This document shows positions 1-9,033 of a stretch of DNA of 21,445 nt, one piece after another. This DNA comes from a virus. The notes below the pieces were generated by a model, which saw only the letters and a program-made list of their open reading frames with translations, was not told the origin of the DNA and made no database searches. Location of the stretch: IMG/VR virus record IMGVR_UViG_3300030104_005030, positions 1 to 21,445 of that record, one strand, 5' to 3'. Numbering within the stretch: position 1 is the stretch's first letter; each line of letters begins with the position of its first letter. The translations under genes and the position numbers were made by a program.

Positions 1-1530
1 TGAAAGTACTCCATTTTTATTTCTAACGTCTGTTCCAAATGTTAGTCCAGCATCTACTAGTGGATCGATTGTCCATGATGCAACATTGTCTTCTGCTAGT
101 AGGTCTCCAGCTATACCAGAAACTATTGCTTTAGCCGTTGATGACCCTGCGTAAATCCAATTTTTTATTTTTGTAGTGCCTTGAGAATTTCTAGCCTTAT
201 CAGCATAGTCTCCCGCTTCTTGCATTTTTACACCCTTATATTCATTTACCCTGTCTGATGCCCAATTTGTGTCTTCTTCATATCCGTCCCAGTGGCATTG
301 TCCAGGCAATAAACATACATTAGGATTTGACGATATTAAAAATGGATGGTTTTTTGTTATTGAACCTCTACTATCTAATGCACCTACTCCAACCCTTCTT
401 CTGTCTACTAGGTGTGGCATTAAATCTTTAGTTGCATCGTATATTTTATTCCATGAAGTCTCGTTTCCTGATACATCTTGAATTAGGTCTTCAGACTTTC
501 CAGTACAACATGGTTCAGTTCCTGTTCCAGATGTTTGTCCATCTGTGCTTTGAGAAGATATTTCCGGAATAAGGGCCCTGTTTATTATGTGTTCCTCAAA
601 ATAATCCCAAGTTATATAGTAGGATAATTCCTCATTATAGCTTTCAGTATCTAAATCTTTTTCTTTTTCGTCTTCAGTTATTTCTTTATCAAATTTAGCT
701 GGAAACCCTGCAAAGGCAGTGCCTCCATCTAGGCCTGGTACTTCGAAAGCTTCTCCTGCTACCTGTTCTTGATATAAAAATACCATCATAGCATAACTAT
801 TTGGAAACAATTCTTCTGCTTTTTCTGTTTCTTCCTCTTCCTCTTTTTGGTCATCTGAATCTTTGCATCCATTAGCTATAGATGTGGAATTTACAGGGGT
901 AGACATCAAAACACTACCCATAGACATAATATCTACTGAGCAGTCAAACCCTCCAACATTATTAACGCTCCAACTAAAATTTGAAATCTTTCCTTTTAGT
1001 GCATCATAATTAAATCTAGAAGAAAGTTGGAGCTCTTTAACCTTTTGTGCAAATTTACATTGTCCACCTAGCATATCATCAAAACTTAATCCTGCAGTAT
1101 TTCTAGTCCCGTCACTTTTTGTTGACCATCCCCATTCAAGAACTACATATGTTCCTAACGACATATATAGTGGTTCAATATATTTTATCTGTTCCATTGA
1201 CCAAACCTTGAATTCAACAGTTGCCTTTCTTAATGCCCCTGCTGTTCCTTGGTCCTTTATTGTTGCATTAGTAATACCTGGTTTAGGCTCTGACCTATTT
1301 TCTAGATCGTAAGAATTTTGAAGTGAAGTTAAATTACCACTAAAAAGCTGTTTTCTTTCTCTAAGCTTTCTATCGCCATTTACCTGTACATTTGACGTCA
1401 TCTTTATCCAAGGCATTCTACCGTGAGTCCAGTCAGTATATTCATCAGGTATTCTAGTTGCCCTGTTGAATAACTCTTCTATGACCCCTCTTGGCCAAGC
1501 TCTATTAAAAAATGAAGGTGCGCCTGACAT
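1..1530 (-). CDS. Putative baseplate hub/tail structural protein, 3'-truncated by the window edge
   Basis: The frame is open for 510 codons from ATG (1530-1528) to the window edge with no stop, so the C-terminus is missing. The start directly abuts the TAA of the upstream LysM gene (TAAATG), and a purine-rich AGGGAAAGAAG lies inside that gene's end, which suggests translational coupling. Residues about 85-135 read as strand, strand, helix, then 'VVLEWGW'. This resembles the tube-like domains of phage hub proteins (gp27/gpD type), where a short helix precedes a 'v.l..GY' strand. An acidic low-complexity stretch (DDQKEEEEETEKAEE) lies near residues 225-240, and a Cys-Cys pair lies near residue 345. 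Its position after the tape measure, tube-cap-like and gp53-like genes fits a baseplate hub or wedge component. The hub assignment is inferred from pattern and position, not from recognised sequence identity. Confidence 0.55.
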   Translation of the reverse strand, partial: MSGAPSFFNRAWPRGVIEELFNRATRIPDEYTDWTHGRMPWIKMTSNVQVNGDRKLRERKQLFSGNLTSLQNSYDLENRSEPKPGITNATIKDQGTAGALRKATVEFKVWSMEQIKYIEPLYMSLGTYVVLEWGWSTKSDGTRNTAGLSFDDMLGGQCKFAQKVKELQLSSRFNYDALKGKISNFSWSVNNVGGFDCSVDIMSMGSVLMSTPVNSTSIANGCKDSDDQKEEEEETEKAEELFPNSYAMMVFLYQEQVAGEAFEVPGLDGGTAFAGFPAKFDKEITEDEKEKDLDTESYNEELSYYITWDYFEEHIINRALIPEISSQSTDGQTSGTGTEPCCTGKSEDLIQDVSGNETSWNKIYDATKDLMPHLVDRRRVGVGALDSRGSITKNHPFLISSNPNVCLLPGQCHWDGYEEDTNWASDRVNEYKGVKMQEAGDYADKARNSQGTTKIKNWIYAGSSTAKAIVSGIAGDLLAEDNVASWTIDPLVDAGLTFGTDVRNKNGVLS

Positions 1531-1842
1531 TTATACTATTCTTCTTTCCCTTACTAATTGATTATATTCTTCTATTATTTTGTCTGTTTGCTGTGGTATT
1601 CTTAATTGCATTCCAATTGGAACACTCATTGTTCCTTTTCCAATATTATTTGCCTCTGCTATTATCCACCATAACGTAACATCTTGATAAAACTCCATTG
1701 CCATATTATCTAATCTATCACCAACCCTAGACCTAACATACAAGTCATCTGAACGCCTTTCTATTTTTGGATATATTATTGTTCCATATACGGTTCTTAA
1801 GTTCTTATCTTTTTTCTTTCTATTTAATTCATATCTTTTCAT
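1531..1842 (-). CDS. gp53: gp53-like baseplate protein with LysM-type domain
   Basis: This 103-residue protein has a basic N-terminus (residues 1-30), then a LysM-like domain at about 35-84. The domain shows the VGDRLDNMA start, a 'LWWIIAEANNI' helix and a closing 'VPIGMQLRIP' strand. T4 gp53 carries a LysM domain and acts in the baseplate wedge. Short LysM proteins such as P2 gpX and Bacillus XkdP sit in the same place in other contractile tails and help join tube, hub and baseplate. A good ribosome binding site (AGGAGTAAGTT) precedes the ATG. The gene lies 9 bp after the 1255-residue baseplate gene and abuts the next one. A LysM baseplate protein is well supported. Calling it gp53 rather than a gpX/XkdP analogue rests on the T4-like context. 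Confidence 0.7.
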   Translation of the reverse strand: MKRYELNRKKKDKNLRTVYGTIIYPKIERRSDDLYVRSRVGDRLDNMAMEFYQDVTLWWIIAEANNIGKGTMSVPIGMQLRIPQQTDKIIEEYNQLVRERRIV

Positions 1843-1851
1843 AACTTACTC

Positions 1852-4800
1852 CTATTCTTGTGGTGAATATATTCCAGCCGGTTCAAAGTCTCTTGATACT
1901 GCTCCAAAATAATTTGCTCCTCTAGAGTATATTGATTGAACAACATCGTCTCCTGATTTATTATCTGCAAATAGTATTTTTCCACCAATAGATAAATCTA
2001 AGTAAAATGGTAATTGTCTTCCTTCATCTATATCCCATGGAGATTGGTCATTTGGAGCCAAGTCAAACTTGTCTACAATTAATGGTGTGTCTATAAACCA
2101 ATCACCTATAGTTATTTTTAATAATGGCGCAACTGGTAATCCTCCCTTGTATTCTGGAGAAATTAACTGCATAAATCTGTTTAATCTTTTGTAATTAGCT
2201 ATTAGTTCATTCTTTGTTCCAGCAGCCATTTTTAAGTCAAATCCTATTTCCCTTCCCATAGACTCAAATAAATACAATGGAGAAGTTCTACCAACATAAG
2301 TCACCTCTTGCCAACTAGGTGATATATTATCGGATAGTCCTGTCATGTAGGCTCTAAATTGTAATTGTTCTGCCTCTTCTCCAGCCGGTGTAGCCGTTGA
2401 AAACTTTACCCTAATTAAATCATCAAATGCTGGCTTATATTCTGGATTTTCTGGATCTGTCATATCAACAGAAGCATCTTCTAAACCTAAATTATTTGTT
2501 ACGTCTCCTCTTTGAGGTAATCCACCACCGTCTGGGTCGAATTGCGTACCATAATCTCCCTTAAACCTAGAAACTCTATCTTTTCCTCCCCATGGAGCTC
2601 CTTCTCCATTATCACCACCGTTTGGCCTATGGAAGTTTTGATTTTCATCGGAAGTTAGTAGTTCTCTGAAGTCCATTAGTTTTTGCGTAGTTCTTTCTAC
2701 AGGTATAAGGCCATAAGTTAATGTTTGGTATCTTCTTATTCTTTGGTTTTGAGACACAAGTAAATTTGAATTAGAAGTTACGTCTGCTCCTGCACCTCTT
2801 AGTTCTGCAAGGTCATCTGGTGAGTTTATACCATCATTATCTTCAATTGAAAATCTCTGGGTTAGTGGAGATTGGTATGGTCCTCCTGAACCAACTTCAG
2901 TTTCGCCTTCTGCTTCTGGGTCTGGTTCTTCAGGTTGGTTTTGAAAGTCACCGAGCATTTCGTCATATAATCCTACACCAACCTTATCAGTGTATTTTGT
3001 ATGTCTATTCCATTGCCTACGTCCTTTTAATAGCCCTTCGTTTTCAAAATTAAAATCACCCATCACATCATGTAATTCTTCATTATCTGTTACGAATGTT
3101 TCCTGATCAGGCTTTTTTATTCCTGCTTCTTCATGACCTAATTGTCTTATTGCCTGTCTAGATTTGTAAGGATTTGTATCTGCAAGGTCAGTCATTCTGT
3201 CATATGCATCACTATTTGAATCTGCATCAGACCTAAAATTATCTTTACCTGAGACATTTCCACCATATTGGTCGCTGTATTTGTCTCCATCGTTTGACGT
3301 ATTATATACTCTTGCAAAAGAAGGGTTTTGAGTTATCCTATCTCCTTGTTCCTGTTTGAATATTACATCCTGTCCTCCAGAGGTTAGGTATTTTGAATCA
3401 CTAAAGGTTCCTCCTGTTTCTTCATGTTGTCCTATTCCTACACCAGCAGAAGACCTATATATAGTAGTACCACCAATTCCGTATACTGAATGTGGTCCTA
3501 AAAAGTTTTTATCTGATAGACGTGTTATCTTTACCTTAGACATTCCTCTAACAGCAGCAGGCAATTTACTTACTAGTTTTCTTTTTAACCCATCCTTAAG
3601 ACCGTCAGCTGAAGGTATATTAGAAAGAGATTGATTACCACCATCACTACTATCTTTTTCAAAAGCAAATAAACCTGACTGCATATCTGTTGCTAGATAA
3701 ACTAATCTTGATTCACTTCTTTTATTACCAGCACCCATTGGAGTACCTGTATCTAAATCTGGTAATTTTGGTACGTCTCCAGTAACGTCACTCATATCTG
3801 GAACGTCTAATCCTGCCTCTTCTGCAGCTGCTTTAGCTCCTCCACCTCCACCAGAACCAAATGAGGCATAAACATTATCCTCATATCTGGCATTTTTAGG
3901 TAAAGTACCGTTTAATGGTCCCAATCCATGTCGTATTAAATGAATACCAACAGCGTTTGTTAGTGTTTGAGCTAAAGTAGATAATCCTAAAGGATATACT
4001 CTATTTGCCCCTAAACCTAATATCTTATCCATTTGTACTTTAGGATTAGTTAATTGTTGTCCTACACTTTTTGCTATAAACAATAGCCCTTTTGGACTTA
4101 TTAAAAATTTACCTATTCTTAAAGCATCTATTAGTGAACGATTTATTGCAGTACCTACTCCACCTCTAATAAGGTCTATTCCAAATTTAGGTCCTGGTCC
4201 ATCACTAAATAAACTCCAATTTTTTCCTATATCTCTTAGTATAAATGGCTGATCTGTTGCATTACCAAAAGAATGGAAATTTGAAGATTCTTTTCTTAGG
4301 TCTGTTTCTCCCTTTCCTGGTATTCTTGTGTATAAACTATCAACCTTCTTCTTAAAGTCTCCACTATCAAATTGAGATTTTTTTGCAGATATATTTAAGT
4401 CTCCTCCAGGACCTGTTCCTCCTGCTACCCTATATTGTTGTCCTTGACCATCATTAGTTCCTGCTGTATTAGGACGTACGTCATTAAATGTATTTAAGTA
4501 ATTTTCAGTATTAAATTGATAACTTCCACCGCTACCTGCTTTTCCAGGATAAGTATATGTCTCACCAGATATATCAATAAAACCACTTGCATCTTTATGC
4601 CTTTGAGCTGTGGTAAAACCGCTTTGTGCTATATCATCTTGATTATTTAATCCAAAAGGAGGTCTTCCACCAACCTTATCATTATATTGCATTCTAGTCC
4701 AGGTTGAAGTATTTCCTGCGTTAACGGTTGCCATTTTATATTGCATTGTACCTGGATTACCAGTTACGCCTGTATAATCTGTTGGGCCTAAGTGGTTCTT

Positions 4801-5619
4801 ATTTGTTATAAATCCTATTGCATCTATATCTGCTATACCATTATGTATTTTTTGTACAGAATTAAGAACTCCAGGACTGCTAAATTCAGTTCCACTAATT
4901 CCAGTATATAAAGAATTAGGATAAGTTTGATTTGGAGAAAATCCTTCGTGATGAGGAGATTTTCCATCAACAAATTTTAGTTGAGTTGAAGTTCTAGGAC
5001 TATTAAAGTCTTGTCCACTAATACCAGTAAATTGTGTAGACTGCATTTCTTTTGTAAAACCTGTTGCATCTATATCTGGAGTACTATTTACTATAGATAA
5101 TTCAGGGGTTGTAAAACCTGGAACAAAACCAAAAGCAGAAACAGTTGTACCTATAAATGCTGGACTAAACGTAAATGATGTAGCATCTATTCCTATTTTT
5201 TCAGGACTAGCTGGTAAAGGAAATACTTCAGCAGTAGTTTTTTCTGGGGATGCACCAAATGGAATTGGTTCTTGAGTTGTTTTTGCCCGTGAAGCGCCAA
5301 ATGGAATTGGTTCTTGAGCAGTTTTTTCAGGAGTTGCTCCAAATGGAATTGGTTCCTGAGTAGTTTTTTGTGCAGTTGTTGCAAGTGGACTAATATCTTG
5401 TGTAGATTTTTCCGGTGTTGGACCAAAAGAACTAGGGTCTTGAACCATTTGCGCTAATTTTGAAATTGGAGTCTTATCTGTATTTGTATCTACATTAGGA
5501 CTTGTAAAATCAAATTGTCCAGGAGCAGGACCAATATTAGAAAATTCACTACCATTCTTACTGTAGAATGCTGCTAAATCTACTGTTTCAAACTTACTTA
5601 TTTTTGGTGATTCAGCCAT
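1852..5619 (-). CDS. Large baseplate/tail-tube-cap-like protein with repetitive N-terminus
   Basis: This 1255-residue protein starts one base after the tape measure stop (TAATATG), with AGGAG inside that gene's end. Three regions are visible. Residues 1-380 are Pro/Thr/Gly/Ser-rich and repetitive: five tandem 14-residue units at 68-137, then diverged units containing 'DIDATGF' and 'TGISG.xF.SP' up to about 350. The middle (about 380-1000) is glycine- and Asp/Asn-rich, with few recognisable features. The C-terminal 200 residues form a compact domain with 'YVGRTSPLYLFES' and 'REIGFDLKM', then a 'LNRFMQLISPEY' helix. That layout is typical of tube-fold baseplate proteins that cap the hub and start the tail tube (T4 gp48/gp54). 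T4 places 48 and 54 directly after tape measure gene 29, as here. T4 gp48 and gp54 are each under about 370 residues, so this looks like a tube-initiator domain carrying a long low-complexity extension. The role is inferred from C-terminal pattern and position. Confidence 0.6.
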   Translation of the reverse strand: MAESPKISKFETVDLAAFYSKNGSEFSNIGPAPGQFDFTSPNVDTNTDKTPISKLAQMVQDPSSFGPTPEKSTQDISPLATTAQKTTQEPIPFGATPEKTAQEPIPFGASRAKTTQEPIPFGASPEKTTAEVFPLPASPEKIGIDATSFTFSPAFIGTTVSAFGFVPGFTTPELSIVNSTPDIDATGFTKEMQSTQFTGISGQDFNSPRTSTQLKFVDGKSPHHEGFSPNQTYPNSLYTGISGTEFSSPGVLNSVQKIHNGIADIDAIGFITNKNHLGPTDYTGVTGNPGTMQYKMATVNAGNTSTWTRMQYNDKVGGRPPFGLNNQDDIAQSGFTTAQRHKDASGFIDISGETYTYPGKAGSGGSYQFNTENYLNTFNDVRPNTAGTNDGQGQQYRVAGGTGPGGDLNISAKKSQFDSGDFKKKVDSLYTRIPGKGETDLRKESSNFHSFGNATDQPFILRDIGKNWSLFSDGPGPKFGIDLIRGGVGTAINRSLIDALRIGKFLISPKGLLFIAKSVGQQLTNPKVQMDKILGLGANRVYPLGLSTLAQTLTNAVGIHLIRHGLGPLNGTLPKNARYEDNVYASFGSGGGGGAKAAAEEAGLDVPDMSDVTGDVPKLPDLDTGTPMGAGNKRSESRLVYLATDMQSGLFAFEKDSSDGGNQSLSNIPSADGLKDGLKRKLVSKLPAAVRGMSKVKITRLSDKNFLGPHSVYGIGGTTIYRSSAGVGIGQHEETGGTFSDSKYLTSGGQDVIFKQEQGDRITQNPSFARVYNTSNDGDKYSDQYGGNVSGKDNFRSDADSNSDAYDRMTDLADTNPYKSRQAIRQLGHEEAGIKKPDQETFVTDNEELHDVMGDFNFENEGLLKGRRQWNRHTKYTDKVGVGLYDEMLGDFQNQPEEPDPEAEGETEVGSGGPYQSPLTQRFSIEDNDGINSPDDLAELRGAGADVTSNSNLLVSQNQRIRRYQTLTYGLIPVERTTQKLMDFRELLTSDENQNFHRPNGGDNGEGAPWGGKDRVSRFKGDYGTQFDPDGGGLPQRGDVTNNLGLEDASVDMTDPENPEYKPAFDDLIRVKFSTATPAGEEAEQLQFRAYMTGLSDNISPSWQEVTYVGRTSPLYLFESMGREIGFDLKMAAGTKNELIANYKRLNRFMQLISPEYKGGLPVAPLLKITIGDWFIDTPLIVDKFDLAPNDQSPWDIDEGRQLPFYLDLSIGGKILFADNKSGDDVVQSIYSRGANYFGAVSRDFEPAGIYSPQE
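5209..5418 (-). repeat. Five tandem 42-bp repeats coding 14-residue units
   Basis: Residues 68-137 of the 1255-residue baseplate protein consist of five 14-residue units of the type TPEKTTQEPIPFGA. The middle three are nearly identical (TAQKTTQEPIPFGA, TPEKTAQEPIPFGA, SRAKTTQEPIPFGA) and the outer two are diverged (TPEKSTQDISPLAT, SPEKTTAEVFPLPA). The DNA repeats too: a 'caaatggaattggttc' core recurs every 42 bp on the plus strand. This indicates recent tandem duplication. Confidence 0.9.
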
Positions 5620-5620
5620 A

Positions 5621-8600
5621 TTATGCTCCTACAGGTCCTTTACCAAGGTGAAGAACTTCTCCAACCTTTCTTCCATCTAAGTTAATAGTACCGCCAGATT
5701 TAACTGCCGAAATTAGTTCATCCAATTTAGCCATCATCATAGCATTGCCCATCATACTACCTTTACCTCCACCGCCTTCACTTTCTTCTTCATTTTCTGC
5801 TGCTTCTAAATCTGCTTCGGCTGTTTTAAGACTACCAAGTAACCCTAATTTTTCCAATGCAAATAAAGTAGGTAATAGTGGAGTAATCAAGGCTAAACCA
5901 ACAGCCATTGGAATGAATCCTACACCAAGAGCCGCAAAGCCCATTCCTAATTGAGCCAACACCATTCCCATTCCTGTTAGAGGTTCGAGTAGTGTTGCCA
6001 ATATGGTTAAAGGTTCTATCATCATTGTTATTGCAGTCGCAAACATCATAAACATAGGCACCATTGGGCCTAATAATAACATTCCTATTGCTAGTGGAAT
6101 AATTCCTACTCCTAGTGCAGCTATTCCTGCTCCACCCATTAATAGTCCTTCGCCTAATTCTGCCAATGGAGCCAAAGCTTCTGACATAGCAAGCAATGAT
6201 TCTGCTCCTCCTGCTGCAGTAAACAATAAGAATCCAATAGATGCCGCTCCTAACGCTAATCCCATAGCTATTAAGGCTGGAGCCATTAAGAACATTGCAG
6301 GTATTGCAGGATACATCATCATCATTCCTATTGCAAGTTGAGGTAGCATAGGAATCAGTAATAAGAAATTAGGTATAGCTTCACTTACAACTTTCAAAGC
6401 GTGAGCTAAAACATACATGGCACTTGCGACTATTAACATTGCTGCAGCACCAGCTATAATTGCAGCTGCCCCTACACCTGACATCATTATTGCCCCTAGT
6501 AGAGCTACTGCTCCGACCAGAGCTAACATTGATACAACAGCCATACCAACAGCTTCCCAACTAACTTTCATAAATTCCTGTACAGCCTTTGCAAATACAA
6601 ATACAGCAGCGGCAACTATAATCATTGCAGCTGCACCTTGTATTGCTTTTTTCATATCCATTTTGCCAATATTATCCATAACACCACCTTTAGCTCCAGG
6701 ACCGCCTCCTTTAGTGTCTGGCATGGAAGGTGCCTTTGCTTTTGGCAGATCTGGTTTAGCAGCTCCACCGAATTTTTCTTTATTTACCTTAAACCTCATA
6801 TCTGGTTTACCGGCTTTGGTTAGTGGTCCAGCTCCTGCTCCCGTTAACTTACTTAGGCCAGGTATCATTCCTCCTAGTTTTTTACCTATACCACTTAACA
6901 GTCCTCCTACAGGTTTTAACATTGAACCCCACCCACCAAAACTACTAGCTATAGTGGCTGCCATAGTTGCGTGTTCTCCTAGAAAAGATAATGTTCTAAC
7001 GTACCATGGGTCTTGTAATGATTGTTCGTCAGTAATCTTTTTTACCGCATCTGCGCCTTCATCCGTTATATCATTTATTTTTCCTTGGTTTTCCAATATA
7101 TTAACTAATTCTTCAGTAGTCATACCTAAAGCCGCGGCAAGAGCGTCTTGTTTTATCATACTCATATCTTGGAAATCAGCTAATGAACCGGCCTGTTTTG
7201 TTATTTCTTTTGTAAACTCCATCATGTTTCCAGAGTTATATGCTTGTCTAGCTGCATTAAGGTTTAATTCTCTACCTATAAGTACGCTTGCTTCCATTTC
7301 AGCCTGTAAAGATGATTCTACGTCAAGCATTCCTTTACCTGCAGCTAGAAGTGAACCAAACTCAACATTTAATTTCTTTGTTGCAATTGCTGCCTTAGTC
7401 ATTTCTTCAAAACCTCTTTTACCAAACCTAGAAAATTGTTCAGTATTATCTGCAACAACTGCCATTAGTTGACCTGGAGCAAGATTGTTTACTTCTGCCA
7501 TTCCTTTTAAGAATTGTGCGGCCTCTTCTGCTGATGTGCCAGTACTTTCTTCCATTTCGTTTAAGTTTTTAACAAATTTGGCTGCCGTATCTGAACCTAA
7601 ACCAAATCTATCGGCTAATAACGTTACCTGTTTTACATTTTCACGATTCACCTCTGAAAGCTGGAATCCTTTGTTAAGCATGGCTTTTTGAGCATTTACA
7701 ACGTCTTCAGCAGCTATTCCCATACCAGTAAATTCAAGAGCAATAAGTTTTGACTGTGCTGTCATTTCTGTAGCAAAGCCCATACTAGTTCCCATTTCGT
7801 TTGCAAATTCTCTAGTAAGTTTTACTTGGTCTAACAACCATTTTCCAGCAGTAAATATTAACAGTTGAGGATTACTAAACAGTCCAATATAGTCAGAAAT
7901 TTTATTCTTCATATCATCAACAGCTTGTTGTTGCGCATTCATCCTTTCTTGTTGTTTACCTAGAATATCTCTATATTCTATTCCTAAGGCATTTTTTTCT
8001 GATAGTTTAACATTTAGTTCTTTTGCCTTATCTACTTGGTCCTGCATTAGGTTTAGAATTTCGTCCTCTTCTGCTTTTTGTTCTATTTTTTTAGCTAGTA
8101 TTTCTTCTTCTGAAGCATTTAATTCTTCAAGGGCAACTAATTCATCTTGGTGAGTTTGAGCCATTTCTGTTAAAATTTGGTCTTGACTTTCCATTAAGCC
8201 ACCAATATCTATATTACTATCAACTACGTCAGTTAACATTTGTGCATCTAGTGATATTAGTGAAGATACGGATTGGCCAACGGCTAATCTGCCTTTATCT
8301 AATGCTGCTTGAGCTAATTTGGCCTGTGTTTCGGTTACAGAATAATCACTAAGTGCTGCGGCATTTAGTATACTTTCCTCTTGCTGTTTAGCAAAGTCAC
8401 CCATAATCTTAGTTAAACTATGACCCGCCTGTTCTATTTCTCTTTGGTAGTTTGCCTGTTCCTTAGCGGCATCTGTGGCAGCTTGTAGGTTATCGAGTAT
8501 CTCTGAGTAGTTGTTATTTATTGTGTCTAAGGCTTTTTCTGCAGCCTGGAGAGATTTTAGATAGTCTTTGGCTTCTTTTTTACGTTTATCAGCAAAAGAG

Positions 8601-8716
8601 TCATACTTTTGAGACATAGTATCCACCTTGGCTTGATTTGACTGAACAATCTTACCATATTCTTTTGCTTGAGCGTTTAACGCCTGTTGGTCTTTTGCTG
8701 TAAACTTTTTAGCCAT
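5621..8716 (-). CDS. Tail length tape measure protein (gp29 analogue)
   Basis: This 1031-residue protein fits a tape measure protein, which sets tail tube length and is packed inside the tube. The N-terminus (about 1-275) is strongly helical and coiled-coil, rich in Gln, Ala, Lys and Glu. Residues about 275-600 form an Ala/Leu-rich helical region. Residues about 620-685 are a Gly/Pro/Lys linker, and about 686-960 are a long run of hydrophobic helices rich in Ala, Met, Leu and Gly. An acidic patch (EAENEEESEGGGG) and the end 'INLDGRKVGEVL', common at tape measure C-termini, follow. It is the second-largest gene here and lies just after the frameshifted tail chaperone, the standard position. 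It starts 10 bp after an 82-residue gene with only a weak ribosome binding site, so coupling to that gene is likely. The match is by architecture and order; T4 gp29 is much shorter (590 residues). Confidence 0.88.
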   Translation of the reverse strand: MAKKFTAKDQQALNAQAKEYGKIVQSNQAKVDTMSQKYDSFADKRKKEAKDYLKSLQAAEKALDTINNNYSEILDNLQAATDAAKEQANYQREIEQAGHSLTKIMGDFAKQQEESILNAAALSDYSVTETQAKLAQAALDKGRLAVGQSVSSLISLDAQMLTDVVDSNIDIGGLMESQDQILTEMAQTHQDELVALEELNASEEEILAKKIEQKAEEDEILNLMQDQVDKAKELNVKLSEKNALGIEYRDILGKQQERMNAQQQAVDDMKNKISDYIGLFSNPQLLIFTAGKWLLDQVKLTREFANEMGTSMGFATEMTAQSKLIALEFTGMGIAAEDVVNAQKAMLNKGFQLSEVNRENVKQVTLLADRFGLGSDTAAKFVKNLNEMEESTGTSAEEAAQFLKGMAEVNNLAPGQLMAVVADNTEQFSRFGKRGFEEMTKAAIATKKLNVEFGSLLAAGKGMLDVESSLQAEMEASVLIGRELNLNAARQAYNSGNMMEFTKEITKQAGSLADFQDMSMIKQDALAAALGMTTEELVNILENQGKINDITDEGADAVKKITDEQSLQDPWYVRTLSFLGEHATMAATIASSFGGWGSMLKPVGGLLSGIGKKLGGMIPGLSKLTGAGAGPLTKAGKPDMRFKVNKEKFGGAAKPDLPKAKAPSMPDTKGGGPGAKGGVMDNIGKMDMKKAIQGAAAMIIVAAAVFVFAKAVQEFMKVSWEAVGMAVVSMLALVGAVALLGAIMMSGVGAAAIIAGAAAMLIVASAMYVLAHALKVVSEAIPNFLLLIPMLPQLAIGMMMMYPAIPAMFLMAPALIAMGLALGAASIGFLLFTAAGGAESLLAMSEALAPLAELGEGLLMGGAGIAALGVGIIPLAIGMLLLGPMVPMFMMFATAITMMIEPLTILATLLEPLTGMGMVLAQLGMGFAALGVGFIPMAVGLALITPLLPTLFALEKLGLLGSLKTAEADLEAAENEEESEGGGGKGSMMGNAMMMAKLDELISAVKSGGTINLDGRKVGEVLHLGKGPVGA

Positions 8717-8726
8717 AGCTTATCTA

Positions 8727-8975
8727 CTAACTATATTTCTTTAACATTTTTTCATATGATGACTGGTATTTATCTGCAGCAGGAGAGTCAGATTGCATTA
8801 AATCCTGCATTTCTTTAGTATTCAAGAACTTTTTTATAGCCCTTTTCTTGGCACCTGCTTGCATTTTACTTAGTAACCCATTAAGTAATTTAACCAAAAC
8901 GTTATCTTCTTTGATTATTTTTTGTACCTCTTCAGAAACTATATTTTTAATTTTTTGTTTGCTGTTTTTTGACAT
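8727..8975 (-). CDS. Small basic helical protein, function unknown
   Basis: This 82-residue protein is lysine-rich (about one residue in five) and predicted helical throughout, with no signal peptide or membrane segment. The start is supported by TTAGGAG eight bases before the ATG. It lies between the tail assembly chaperone and the tape measure gene and is first in the unit behind the intergenic element at 9006-9019. Its position suggests a role in tail assembly or an aid to tape measure folding, but no family is recognised. The 10-bp gap to the tape measure gene, whose own ribosome binding site is weak, suggests that its translation feeds the next gene. Confidence 0.7.
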   Translation of the reverse strand: MSKNSKQKIKNIVSEEVQKIIKEDNVLVKLLNGLLSKMQAGAKKRAIKKFLNTKEMQDLMQSDSPAADKYQSSYEKMLKKYS

Positions 8976-9005
8976 GTGTCATCTCCTAACGTTTATATTA
9001 TTACG

Positions 9006-9019
9006 TATATAAATATCAG
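9006..9019 (-). promoter_or_regulatory. Recurrent intergenic AT element, copy 1 (before the tape measure unit)
   Basis: The plus strand reads tatataaatatcag; in the gene direction this is CTGATATTTATATA. It lies about 30 bases upstream of the 82-residue gene's start. It is one of seven such copies, all in gaps before a transcription unit. The function (late promoter or other late control site) is inferred from recurrence and position only. Confidence 0.55.
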
Positions 9020-9033
9020 AATATTGGGGTTTT

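Noticed and set aside
269-481. A short plus-strand open frame near the left edge
   Set aside because: It lies opposite the long partial hub-like frame, which is open over 510 codons with an RBS and tight coupling to its neighbour. The plus-strand product shows no recognisable features.
5193-5426. A 77-codon minus-strand open frame with repeated Leu/Lys/Gln units
   Set aside because: It is a second frame of the 42-bp tandem repeats in the baseplate gene. Repeats whose length is a multiple of three keep every frame open.
6417-7472. A 351-codon plus-strand open frame opposite the tape measure gene
   Set aside because: It is the antisense shadow of an Ala/Met/Gly-rich coding region. Its translation is low-complexity Ala/Ile/Pro, it has no ribosome binding site, and the tape measure protein on the other strand is convincing.
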